Shown here: piece by piece, positions 33,669-45,900 of the stretch | How positions within the stretch are numbered: position 1 is the first letter of the stretch | Layout: each line of letters begins with the position of its first letter | Assembly (NCBI RefSeq): GCF_036898095.1 | Contig: NC_090726.1 | Span: 169,386,066 to 169,450,065, forward strand | Source: Palaemon carinicauda | Taxonomy: Eukaryota > Arthropoda > Malacostraca > Decapoda > Palaemonidae | DNA length: 64,000 nucleotides | Direction: 5' to 3' | Made by a program: the position numbers and the translations under genes | Notes under the pieces: generated by a model | Told to the model about the DNA's origin: nothing | The model's database searches: none | The model's input: only the letters and a program-made list of their open reading frames with translations

Positions 33669-33671
33669 CTA
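33669..33671 (-). other. In-frame TAG inside the Gag zinc knuckle
   Basis: The codons read TGC TAG TAT TGT, placing the stop between the first and second zinc-binding cysteines. Because it truncates the nucleocapsid itself rather than separating domains, it is more likely a nonsense mutation than a programmed signal. Confidence 0.75.
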
Positions 33672-34552
33672 GCAATACCTATTCTTTGGTCTAGCTCTCT
33701 TATGATGATAATTCCCTCTAGATTTATATGTTTCATTATAATTTCCTCTGTTTTGTTCATTTGACTTGTAAGGGGGCTGGTTATTTTGATAATCTTTAGG
33801 GTAATGTTTATTCCTACCGGTCTCGTTTTTCTGTATAATTTCTTGACATTCGTTCGGTGTTTTTGGGGTTTTCTGGGCAGGATCTAACTTTAGGTCTTCC
33901 ACCAAGGCCGCATACATCTTACTGTAGGCAACAAGATTTAGAACTTCATCTAAATCTACCAGGTTGTTATTATCCTTACTAAACTTGGTTCCGTCTCCTA
34001 CCGTGATTGTGGGCAATGACAAAAAGTCTTCCCTAACTGCTCTTACCTGATTCCTAACCTGGGTACGCCAACTGGCCCTGGATTCACCTTCACATTTAGT
34101 TGAGGTAAGCCTATACAAGTTCGACAATCGATCGGTCTCCTTGGCGGACCGCCACAATTGTCTGCATTTCTCCTTGAACTCGTTGAAAGTGGTAATTTTT
34201 TCAAAAGCCTTACCGTTTAATGTAGGGTGAGCATCCCCTACGTCTACGTTGACTAACAACATTGCCTGTTTAATTTTAGCAACATCATCAGTTATTTTAA
34301 AACTAGTGATCCTATTCTCTGTGTCCGCTAACCACTTATCTACACTGTATTTCTCTAACCTTTGTTTGTCGGGATTATCCCTACTTACATTTCCACAAAA
34401 CCGTGTGGTTTGTGTGATCAGCCCAGCGGAATTCATATCGGCAATATTTGCTCTTACAGTACTCGAACTTTGGTTACTCAAATTTGTATTTCTAGTCAAA
34501 TTTTGACGTCTTCCTACACTAGCACTTCGCGACCGTCTGTCTGCAGTTAATC

Positions 34553-34603
34553 TCAAGTCGTATTGATATTTGTAAGTCTTTGGAAAATATTGTCCAGACT
34601 CAT
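34553..34603 (-). other. Alternative gag start ATG in a shifted frame
   Basis: An ATG at 34601..34603 opens a 16-codon frame ending in TGA at 34553..34555. It overlaps the 5' end of the gag frame, offset by one base, and encodes MSLDNIFQRLTNINTT, which reads like the start of a structural protein. The gag frame itself has no ATG until 34436. A small indel between 34553 and 34603 that separated the original start from the rest of gag is one explanation. A cryptic upstream ORF is another. Confidence 0.45.
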
Positions 34604-34734
34604 AGCACACTTAAAAAAAAAAGGAAAAATTAAAACACCAAAATTTTCTTACGAGAGACAAATGCCCTAACTTCCTATTCTATAGAGAGACAGTATTTAT
34701 ACAAAACAAGAGAGCGAACGAAAACATGCAAACT

Positions 34735-34740
34735 ACTCAC
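34735..34740 (-). promoter_or_regulatory. Candidate 5' splice site for a subgenomic env RNA
   Basis: GTGAGT on the minus strand, preceded five bases upstream by ATG (34746..34748). Env-bearing Gypsy elements express env from a spliced RNA using a donor in the leader. The env frame here has no ATG, so a leader exon that supplies one would solve the problem. An AG at 29640..29641 would join in the env frame but has a poor pyrimidine tract. A better acceptor (AG at 29606..29607, after TCCTCTCAACTTCTACATT) would not keep phase with this donor. Confidence 0.35.
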
Positions 34741-34881
34741 ATATCCATTGGTTCACGACTCCCTTCTTTTGGTTTCCCTCTATTTTTCTTGAGATTATGT
34801 TTTGTCTTTCTTTCAGCACTTATCTGAAATAAAGCCAGTATTAGTTCAAACTTAATATAACAGGGCACAGTATCCCTTAAT

Positions 34882-34891
34882 GATGCCACCA
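34882..34891 (-). other. tRNA primer-binding site
   Basis: TGGTGGCATC on the minus strand, two bases after the end of the 5' LTR. The initial TGG pairs with the universal CCA end of tRNAs, as expected at this position. The pairing tRNA would end GATGCCACCA. The first eight bases resemble those expected for a leucine tRNA (TGGTGGCA), but the following bases do not, so the primer identity is unresolved. Confidence 0.7.
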
Positions 34892-35393
34892 TTTGTGAAG
34901 ATGTCCTTGATTTTTCTTGCAATAAATCTTCTTAATTAGTCTAGTATCTTACCTCTACATATTATTTCCTTTAGTTTAATATTAATTGAATTTCTCTCAG
35001 GAGTTTACATAAGCAAAGTTACGTGGGTGAGGGATACGAATGCTGGTTTCTTTCTTTACTAGACATAAAAGGGGGTTGAACAGGCACTTACAAGCAGTCA
35101 AAAACCAAAGCGTGGTTTCTACATTAACACTTAGTGATGAATTCAGACGTCTTGACACTGGCTGAAGAATTTGACGAATCCTGGTTTAGTTAGGCCTAAA
35201 CGTTAATTATAGGCCTACTGTCGTCGCTGAAGTATGAGCCTTCGTCAGGTGTTGGGAAGGCTGGTGCGAAGTTCTAGACACGCCTTGGTCACTCGGGGAC
35301 GTCACGCCTCTCGGTCGCTCTGGGACGTCTCGCCAAACACACTCACAGACAATCAGGTGCGAGCGTAGTAACTTTGTTCGTCGTCCTTCGTTT

Positions 35394-35576
35394 TCAGGGG
35401 TAAATGTTCCCCTGTAATTTCTCGGCTGCTTTAGGATTCAAGTAATCGCCGTCCCTCAATTTGGTATAGGCAGCCGCCACGTGTTGTTCGTCAAGGAGAC
35501 CCGGCAGGTTAAGTAGGTCGTTAGACCTATTATACAGAGCGACTACTAGGAAGAGAGCAAGATGCCGTCTTCTCAT
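35394..35576 (-). other. 60-codon open frame inside the 5' LTR
   Basis: Starts with ATG three bases downstream of the TATA box and runs to a TGA. The predicted peptide has balanced, non-repetitive composition (for example LLNLPGLLDEQHVAAAY). The ATG lies upstream of any start site about 25 to 30 nt from the TATA box, so it would not normally be in the transcript. The 3' LTR copy lacks the ATG and has a one-base indel in the frame. It may be a remnant of captured coding sequence or chance; I do not recognise a family. Confidence 0.25.
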
Positions 35577-35578
35577 TG

Positions 35579-35586
35579 CTTATATA
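35579..35586 (-). promoter_or_regulatory. LTR promoter TATA box (5' LTR)
   Basis: TATATAAG on the minus strand, upstream of all genes of the element. Transcription would be expected to start about 25 to 30 nt further, near 35550. The motif is conserved in both LTRs although their flanks differ at several positions. Confidence 0.65.
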
Positions 35587-35618
35587 TGGTCGTCCTGGGC
35601 GTGTCAAGCTATCCTTAA

Positions 35619-35626
35619 TCACGTGA
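35619..35626 (-). promoter_or_regulatory. E-box palindrome TCACGTGA in LTR promoter
   Basis: An 8-bp palindrome with a CACGTG core, 32 bp upstream of the TATA box and unchanged in both LTRs. CACGTG is the binding core of bHLH-zipper factors of the USF/MITF/Myc type. Function is inferred from position only. Confidence 0.4.
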
Positions 35627-35931
35627 CTTTTTCCCGGCTTCCACGTCTCATTCGTCTATGTTCCGTTCGACATTCAAGAACGGATCCTGTCGTTTGGGGA
35701 GTTGTTTACGGGAAAGAACCCTGGAGTAAATGAAATTAGTTGAAAACATCCTACCTAACTCTCGTTCACTCTCCTGTCTCTCCACAATTCTTTCTATATC
35801 TTTACAATTACTACTAACTGCATTTGTCTCCCCATTTCTTATTAATTAATAAAACACACAAACAAGGCACCAACAATATACATAAACCTTCTGCATATGA
35901 AATTTATCCAAAAATAAGCATCTGTCTGACA

Positions 35932-35935
35932 AATG
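35932..35935. repeat. Target-site duplication AATG, right copy
   Basis: Exact match to 26969..26972, directly outside the LTR terminus; the satellite monomer resumes from it without loss. Confidence 0.92.
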
Positions 35936-36274
35936 TAAAAATATGAAAATAAAATTATATAATATAATGGAATGTAAAAATATGAAAATAAAAGAATATC
36001 ATGTAATGGAATATGCAAATATGAAAATGAAATATCATATAATGAAATTTGAAAATATAAAAATTAAATAGTATGATATAATGGAATACAAAAATACAAA
36101 AATAAAATAATATAATATATTGGGATATAAAAATATAAAAATAAAATACAACAAGATAATAGAATATAAAAATATAAAAATAAAATAATATAATATAATG
36201 GAATATGAAAATGTAAAAATAAAATGGTATAATATAATGGAATATAAAATTTCTAAAATAAAATAATATGATAT

Positions 36275-36990
36275 AATAGAATATAAAATAAAAAAATAAA
36301 AAAAATATAATAAAATGGAATATAAAAATATAAAAATAAAATAATATAATATAATGAAATATAAAAATGTAAAAATAAAATAATATAATATAGTGGAATA
36401 TGAAGATTTAAAAATAAAATAATATAATATAATGGAATATAAAAATATGAAAATAAAATTATATAATATAATGGAATATAAAAATATAAAAATAAAATAA
36501 TTTAATATAATATAATATAATGGAATATAAAAATGTAAAAATAAAATAATATAATGTTAGAATATAAAAATATAAAAATAAAATATGATATAATGGAATT
36601 TGAAATTGTAAAAATAAAATAATATAATATAATAGAATATAAAATAAAAAAATTAAAAAAATATAATATAATGGAATATAAAAATATAAAAATAAAATAA
36701 TATAATATAATGAAATATAAATATGTAAAAATAAAATAATATAATATAGTGGAATATGAAGATTTAAAAATAAAATAATATAATATTGTGGAATATAAAA
36801 ATATGAAAATAAAATTATATAATATAATGGAATATAAAAATATAAAAATAAAATAATTTAATATAATATAATATAATGGAATATAAAAATGTAAAAATAA
36901 AATAATATAATACGTTGGAATATAAAAATATAAAAATAAAATATGATATAATGGAATTTAAAATTGTAAAAATAAAATAATATAATGGAA
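36275..36990. repeat. Local ~360-bp tandem duplication of satellite monomers
   Basis: The stretch beginning ATAATAGAATATAAAATAAA near 36275 recurs near 36630, and the TTTGAAATTGT marker appears at 36599 and (as TTTAAAATTGT) at 36959, 360 bp apart. About nine monomers were duplicated. The same arrangement occurs at 58400..59110. Confidence 0.65.
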
Positions 36991-39900
36991 TATAAAAATG
37001 TAAAAATAAAATAATATAATATAATGGAATTAAAAATGTAAAAGTAAAATTATATAATATAAAGGATTATAAAAATATAAAAATAAAATAATATAACATA
37101 ATGGAAAATAAAAAAATAAAAAAAAATAATATAACATATGGGAATATCAATATATATAAATAAAATGATATAACATAATGGAATATGAAAATATAAAAAT
37201 GAAATAATATAACATAATGGAATATAAAATATAAAAATCAAATTATATAACATAATAGAATATAAAAATATAAACAAAAAATAACATAACATAATAGAAT
37301 ATCAAAATATAAAAATAAAATAATATAACATAATGGAATACAAAAATATAAAAATAAAATAATATAACATAATGGAATATGAAAATATAAAAATAAAAAA
37401 TTATAACATAATGGAATATATAAATATAAAAATAAAATATTATAACATAATGTAATATAAAAATATGAAAATAAAATAATATAACAATGGAATATGAATA
37501 TATAAAAATAGAATATTATAACATAATGGAATATAAAATATAAAAACAAAATAATATAAAATAATGGAATATAAAAATAAAATAATATAACAAAGTAACA
37601 TGAAAATATAAAAATTAAATAATATAACATAATGAAATATAAAATTTTAAAAATAAAATATTATAACATAATGGAATATAGAAATATAAAAACCAAATGA
37701 TATAATATAATGGAGCATAAAAATTTAAAAATAAAATAATATAACATATTAGAATATAAAAATATAAAAATAAAATAATATAATATAATGGAATATGAAA
37801 ATATAAAAACAAAATTATATAATATAATGGAATATAAGAATATGAAAAAAAAATATAATGGAATATAAAAATGTAAAAATGAAATAATATAATATAATGG
37901 AATATAAAAGTGTAAAAATTAAATAATAAAATATAAAGGAATATAAAAATAAAGAAATAAAATAATATAATATAATGGAATATTATAATTTAAAAATAAA
38001 ATAATATAATATAAAAGAATATAAAATTATAAAAATAAAATAATATAATGGAATAATAAAAAGGTAAAAATAAAATGATATAATATAATGGAATATAAAA
38101 ATGTAAAAATAAAGTGATATAATATAATGGAATATAAAAATGTAAAAATTAAATAATATAATATAATGGAATATGAACATGTAATAATAATATAATATAA
38201 TATAAATGAATATATAAATATAGAAATAAAATAATATAAAATACTGGAATATGAAAATATAAAAATAAAATAATATAACATAATGGAATTTCAAAATACG
38301 AAAATAAAATAATATAACATAATTGGATATAAAAATATGAAAATGAAATAAAATATCATAATGGAATATAAAAATATAAAAATAAAATAATATAACATAA
38401 TAGAATATCAAAATATAAAATTAAAATAATATAACATAAATAGAATATCAAAATATAAAAATAAAATGATAACATAATGGGATATCAAAATATAAAAATA
38501 AGTTGATATAACATAATGGTATATCAAAATATAAAAATAAAATAATATAACATAATGGAATATCAAAATATAAAAATAATATTGAATAATATAATGGAAA
38601 AAAATATAAAAAAATAATATAATATAAGGGAATATAAAAATGTAAAAATAAAATATTATATAATGGAATATAAGAATATAAAAATAAAATAATATAATAT
38701 AATGGAATATAAAAATATAAAAATAAAATTATATAATAAATGGAATACAAAAATATATAATCAAAATTATATAATATAATGGTATATAAAAATATACAAA
38801 TAAAATAATATAATAATGGAATATAAAAATAAAAAAATATTATATAATAAAATATAAAAATGTAAAAAAAATAATATAATTTAATGAAATATAACAATGT
38901 AAAAATAAAATAATATAATATAATGAAATTTAAAAATGTTAAAATAAAATCATATAATATAATAGAATATAAAAATGTAAAAATAAAATAATATCAGATA
39001 ATGGAATATAAAATTATAAAAATAAAATAATGTGATGATATAAAAAATGTAAAAATAGATTAATATAATATAATGGAATATAAAGATATAAAAATAATAT
39101 AAAATATATATCAGAATATGAAGATGTAAAAATAAAATAATATGACATAATGGAATATAAAAATATAAAAATAAAATAATATAATATAATGGAATATAGA
39201 AATATAAAAATAAAATAATATAATATAATGGAATATGAAAATTTAGAAATAAAATAATATAATATAATGGAATATAAAATAAAAAAATAAAATAATATAA
39301 TATAATGGAATATAAAAATATAAAAATAAAATAATATATGATGGAATATAAAAATATATAAATAAAATGCTAAATTATAATGAAATATAAAAATATAATA
39401 ATAATATAATATAATGGAATGTAAAAATGTGAAAATGAAATATAATATAATGAAATGTAAAAATAAAAAAATAAAAGAATATCATGTAATGGAATATGAA
39501 AATAGGAAAATGAAATAATATCATATAATGGAATATAGAAATATAAAAATAAAATAATATAATATAATGGAATATAAAAGTACAAAAATAAAATAATATA
39601 ATATAATGGGATATAAAATAATAAAAATATAACAATACCATATAATAGAATATAAAAATATAAAAATAAAATATTATTATATAATGGAATATAATTATAT
39701 AAAAGTAAAATAATATAATATAATGGAATGCAAAAATGTAAAAATAAAATAATATAATGGAATATGAAAATGTAAAAATAAAATATGGTATTATAATGGG
39801 ATTTGAAATTGTAAAAATAAAATAATATAATAGAATATAGAAATTTAAAAATAAAATAATATAATATACTGGAATATAAAAATGTAAAAATAAGATAATA

Positions 39901-42900
39901 TTATATAATGAAATATAAAAATATAGCAATAAAATTATATAATATAATGGAATATAAAAATGTAAATATAAAAAAATATTAGATAATGGAATATATAATT
40001 ATAAAAATAAAATAATATAATGGAATAAAAAAAATGTAAAAATAGATTAATATAATATAATGGAATATAAAGATATAAAAATAAAATAATATATATATTG
40101 GAATATGAGAAAGTAAAAATAAAATAATATAATATAATGGAATATAAAAATATAAAAATAAAATAATATAATATAATGGAATATAAAAATATAAAAATAT
40201 AATAATAAAATAATATATTATATTGGAATATGAAAATTTAAAAATAAAATAATATAATATAATGGATTTTAAAAATATAAGAATAAAATAATATAATATA
40301 ATGGAATGTAAAAATATAAAAATAAAATAATATAATATAATGAAATATAAGAATATATAAATAAAATATTATAATATAATGGAATATAAAAATATAATAA
40401 TAATATAATATAATGGAAAATGAAAATAAAAGAATATCATGTAATGGAATATGAAAATGAAATAATATCATATAATGAAATATAAAAATATAAAAATAAA
40501 ATAATATAATATCATGGAATATAAAAGTACAAAAATAAAATAATATAATATAATGGTATATAAAAATATAAAAATAAAATAATACAATATAATAGAATAT
40601 AAAAAATATAAAAAATAAAATAATATAATATAACGGAATATAATTATATAAAAGTAAAATAATAAAATATAAGGGAATATAAAAATATGAAAATAAAATT
40701 ATATAATATAATGAAATATAAAAAAATAATAATGAAATAATATAATATAATATAATGGAATATAAAAATGTAAAAATAAAATTATATGATGTAATGGAAT
40801 GAAGAAATAAAAAAATAAAATAATATAATATAATGAAATATAAAAATGAAAAATAAAATAATATAATATAATGGAATATGAAGATTTAAAAATAAAATAT
40901 TATAATATAAGGGAATATAAAAATATGAAAATAAAATTATATAACAATGGAATATAAAAATATAAAAATAAAATAATATAATATAATGAAATGGAATATA
41001 AAAATGTAAAAATAAAATAATATAGTATAATGGAAGATAAAAACATAAAATAAAATATGGTATAATAATGGGATTTGAAATTGTAAAAATTAAATAATAT
41101 AATGGAATATAGAAATTTAAAAATAAAATAATATAATATAATAGAATATAAAAATGTAAAAAGAAAATAATATAATATAATGGAATATAAAAATGTAAAT
41201 TTTAAATGATATAATATAAAGGGATATAAAAATATAAAAATAAAATATTATAACATAATGGAAAATGAAAAAATAAAAATAAAATAATATAACATAATTG
41301 AATATCAAAATATAAAAATAAAATAATATAACATAATTGAATATAAAAATATAAAAAGAAAATAATATAACATAATAAAATATCAAAATATAAAAATAAA
41401 ATAATATAACATAATGGAATATAAAATATCACAATAAAATTATATAACATAATAGAATATAAAAATATAAAAATAAAATAACATAACATAATAGAATATA
41501 CAAAATACAAAAATAAAATAATATAACATAATATAATATAAAAATACAAAAATAAAATAATATAACATAATGGAATATATAAATATAAAAATAAAATATT
41601 ATAACATAATGGAATATATAAATATAAAAATAAAATATTATAACATAATGTAATATGAAAATATATAAACAAAATAATAAAACAATGGAATATGAAAATA
41701 TAAAAATAGAATATTATAACATAATGGAATATAAAATATAAAATCAAAATAATATAACATAATGGAATATAAAAATAAAATAATATAACAGAGTAATATA
41801 AAAATATAAGAATTAAATAATATATCATAATGGAATATAAAATTTTAAAAATTAAATATTATAACATAATGAAATATAGAAATATGAAAACAAAATGATA
41901 TAATATAATGGAGTATAAAAATATAAAAATAAAATAATATAACATAATAGCATATTAAAATATAAAAATAAAATAATATAACATAAGGAAATATAAAAAT
42001 ATAAAATGAAAATAATATAACTTAATGGAATATCAAAATATAAACATATAATTATATAATATATTAGGAATATAAAAATATAAAAATAAAAAAAAAATAT
42101 AATGGAATATAAAAATGTTAAAATAAAATAATGTAATATAATGGAATATGAAAGTGTAAAAATAAAATAATATAATATAAAGGAATAAAAAATATAGAAA
42201 TAAAATAATATAATGGAATATAAAAATGTAAAAATAAAATAATATAATATAAAGGAATATAAAATTGTAATAATAGAATAATATAATGGAATAATAAAAA
42301 GGTAAAAATAAAATAATAAATTATAATGGAATATAAAAATGTGAAAATAAAGTAATATAATATAATGAAAATTAAAAATATAAAAATGAAATAATATAAC
42401 AGTGATATATAAAAATATAAAAATAAAATAATATAACTTAATGGAATATAAAAATATAAAAATAAAATTATATAATATAATGGAATATAAAAATATAAAA
42501 ATAAAATAATATAAAATAATGGAATATAAAAATGGAAAAATAAAATAATATAATATAATGGAATATAAAAATGTAAAAATAAAATAATATAATATAAAGG
42601 AATATAAAAATATAGAAATAAAATAATATAATATAATGAAATATAAAAATCTAAAAATAAAATAATATAATATAAAAGAATATAAAATTGTAAAAATAAA
42701 ATAATATAATGGAATATAAAAATGTAAAAATAAAATAATATAATATAATGGAATATAAAAATGTAAAAATAAAATAGTATAATATAATGGAATATAAAAA
42801 TATAAAAATAAAATAATATAATATAATGGAATATAAAAATGTAAAAATAAAATAATATAATATAATGGAATATAAAAAGGTAAAAATAAAATAATATAAT

Positions 42901-45900
42901 AAGAAAGGAATATAAAAATGTAAAAATAAAATAATATAACATAATGGAAAATAAAAAATAAAAATAAAATAATATAATATAATGGAATATAAAAATATAA
43001 AAATAAAAGTATATAATATAATAAAATATGAAAATATAAAAATAAAAAAAATATATATATTGGAATATAAAAATGTAAAAATAAAATAATATAATATAAT
43101 AAAATATGAAAATATGAAAATAAAGAAATATATATATATTGGAATATGAAAATGTGAAAATAAAATAATATATTATAATGGAATATAAAAATATAAAAAT
43201 AAAAAAAATATAATATAATGAAATATGAAAATATAAAAAAAAATATATATTGGAATATAAAAATGTAAAGATAAAATAATATAATATAATGGAATATAAG
43301 AATATATAAATAAAATAATATAATATAATTGAATATAAAAATATGATAATAATATAATATAATGGAATGAAAAATATGAAAATAAAAGAATATCATGTAA
43401 TGGAATATGAAAACGAAATAATATCATATAATGAAATATAAAAATATAAAAATAAAATAATATAATATAATGGAATATAAAAGTACAAAAATAAAAAAAA
43501 TATAATATAATGGGATATAAAAATATATAAATAAGATAATACAATATAATAGAATATAAAAATATAAAAATAAAATAATAAAATATAATGGAATATAAAA
43601 ATATAAAAATAAAATAATATAATATAATGGAATATAAAAATATAAAAATAAAACAATATAATATAATGGAATATAAAAATATAAAAATAAAATAATATAA
43701 TTTAATGGAATATAAAAATATGAAAATAAAAGTATATAATATAATGGTATATAAAAATATAAAAATAGAATAATATAATATAAGGAAATATAAAAATGAA
43801 AAAAATAAAATAATATAATATAATGAAATATGAAGATTTAAAAATAAAATAATATAATATAAGGGAATATAAAAATATGAAAATAAAATTATATAAGATA
43901 ATGGAATATAAAAATATCAAAATGAAATAATATAATATAATATAATGGAATATAAAAATGTAAAAAATAAAATAATATAATATCATGGAATATAAAAATA
44001 TAAAAATAAAATATGATATGATGGAATTTTAAATTGTAAAAATAAAATAATATAATAAAATATAAAAATGTAAAAATAAAATAATATAATATAATGGAAT
44101 ATAAAATGTAAAAATAAAATAATATAATATAATGAAATATAAAAATGTAAAAATAAAATAATATAATATAAAGGAATATAAAAATATAAAAATAAAATAA
44201 TATAACATAATGGAAAATAAAAAAAATAAAAATAAAAAATATAATATAATGGAATATCAAAATATAAAAATAAAATATTATAACACAATGGAATATAAAA
44301 ATATAAAAATAAAATAATATAACATAATGGAATATCAAAATAAAAAAGTGGAATAATATAACGTAATGGAATATAAAATATAAAAATAAAATTATATAAG
44401 ATAATAGAATATAAAAATATAAAAATAAAATAACATAACATAATAGAATATCAAAATATGAAAATAAAATAATATAACATAATGGAATATAAAAATATGA
44501 AAATAAAATAATATAACATAATGGAATATAAAAATATAAAAATAAAATATTATAACATAATGGAATATATAAATATAAAAATAAAATATTTTAACCTAAT
44601 GTAATATAAAAATATAAAAACAAAATAATATAACAATGGAATATGAAAATATAAAAATAGAATATTATAACATAATGGAATATAAAATATAAAAACAAAA
44701 AAATATAACATAGTGGAATATAAAAGTAAAATATTATAACAAAGTAATATAAAAATATAAAAAAAATAATATATCATAATGGAATATAAAATTTTAAGAA
44801 TAAAATAGCATAACATAATTGAATATAGAAATATAAAAATAAAATAATATAATATAATGGAGTATAAAAATATAAAAAATAATATAATATAACATAATAG
44901 AATATCAAAATATATAAATAAAATATTATAACATAATGAAATATAAAAATATAAAAAGAAAATAATATAATCTAATTGAATATAAAAAATAAAAACATAA
45001 ATTTATATAATATAATGGAATATAAAAGTATAAAAATAAAAAAAAGTAAATATAATGGAATATAAAAATGTAAAAATAAAATAATATAATATAATGGAAT
45101 ATAAAAGTGTAAAAATAAAATAATATAATATAATGGAATATGAAAATATAGAAATAAAATAATATAATATAATGGAATATAAAAATGTAAAAATGAAATA
45201 ATATAATATAAAGGAATATAAAATTGTAAAAACAAAATATTATAATGGAATAATAAAAAGGTAGAAATAAAATAATAGATTATAATGGAATATAAATATG
45301 TAAAAATAAAGTAATATAATATAATGGAATATAAAAATGTAAAAATAAAATAATATAACATAGTGAAATATAAAAATATAACAATAAAGTAATATAACTT
45401 AATGGAATATTAAAATATAAAAATAAAATTATATAATATAATGGAATATAAAAAATAAAAATAAAATAATATAAAATAATGGAATATAAAAATGTAAAAA
45501 TAAAATAATATAAAATAATGGAATATAAAAGTGTAAAAATAAAATAAAATAATATAATGGAATATAAAAATGTAAAAATAAAATAATATAATATAAAGGA
45601 ATATAAAAATGTAAAAATAAAATAGTTTTATGTAATGGAATATAAAAATATAAAAATAAAATAATATAATATAATGGAATATAAAAATATAAAAATAAAA
45701 TTATATAATAAAACGGAATACAAAAATATAAAATTAAAATTATATAATATAATGGTATATAAAAATATAAAAATAAATAATATAATATAATGAAATATAA
45801 AGATAAAAAAAATATAATATAATAGAATATAAAAATATAAAAATAAAATAAGATAATTTAATGAAATATAAAAATGTAAAATCAAAATAATATAATATAA

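Larger units (their letters stand above)
33519..34610 (-). pseudogene. Gag-like capsid/nucleocapsid protein, damaged
   Basis: The structural gene before pol. The frame is open from 34610, with a TAG at 33669..33671 and the UGA readthrough site at 33519..33521 (363 codons before the UGA). Codon 1 here is GTG; the first in-frame ATG is codon 59 at 34434..34436, so the true start is uncertain. Roughly codons 75..260 form a helical, capsid-like region (W and L rich), followed by a basic, N/Q/Y-rich tail. A CCHC zinc knuckle (C-X2-C-X4-H-X4-C) spans codons 313..326, including YCQRGGHTDQEC, but codon 314 is TAG, one of the two X positions between the first cysteines. The knuckle binds RNA during packaging, and the TAG would remove it and everything downstream, including Gag-Pol. 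Identified from position, length and the knuckle; Gag proteins diverge too far to name a clade. Confidence 0.8.
34611..34893 (-). other. Untranslated leader of the retroelement
   Basis: The 283 bp between the 5' LTR and gag. On the minus strand it holds the primer-binding site, an ATG at 34746..34748 in a good context followed closely by a splice-donor-like GTGAGT (34735..34740), and a run of ten T ending in AAG just before the gag frame (about 34611..34632). A 61-codon open frame spans part of it and the LTR edge but shows no recognisable domain and is probably chance. Confidence 0.7.
26973..35931 (-). mobile_element. Ty3/Gypsy LTR retrotransposon with env-like gene
   Basis: An 8,959-bp element in minus orientation: LTRs of 1,038 and 1,039 bp starting TGT and ending ACA, a 4-bp AATG target duplication, a primer-binding site next to the 5' LTR, then gag, pol (protease, RT, RNase H, integrase) and env. 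RT before integrase places it in Ty3/Gypsy (Metaviridae). The baculovirus F-like envelope with furin motif and C-terminal anchor makes it errantivirus-like. GC content and complexity are far above those of the satellite around it. Pol is intact, but gag and env carry stop codons, so this copy is unlikely to be autonomous. Its whole internal region is accounted for below. Confidence 0.97.
34894..35931 (-). repeat. 5' long terminal repeat
   Basis: 1,038 bp; on the minus strand it starts TGTCAGACAG at 35931 and ends CATCTTCACA at 34894. It contains a TATA box, an E-box and a near-direct repeat GGGACGTCACGCC / GGGACGTCTCGCC (about 35296..35334). It drives the genomic RNA toward lower coordinates through gag, pol and env. 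Confidence 0.96.

Noticed and set aside
33575..33760. A separate 61-codon gene at the gag-pol junction
   Set aside because: It is a shifted-frame reading of the gag C-terminus and zinc-knuckle region.
30628..34550. Several 60- to 96-codon plus-strand frames opposite gag and pol
   Set aside because: Antisense shadows of the gag-pol reading frame; no start context or domain.
34737..34922. 61-codon frame across the 5' LTR edge and leader
   Set aside because: Starts within the LTR, spans the primer-binding site and ends in the leader; composition is unremarkable and no family is recognised.
41852..43396. 514-codon minus-strand frame and dozens like it, rich in F, I, Y and L
   Set aside because: Products of a 39-bp tandem repeat divisible by 3; they occur in overlapping frames with the same 13-residue repeat, start at arbitrary ATG or alternative codons and show no domain.
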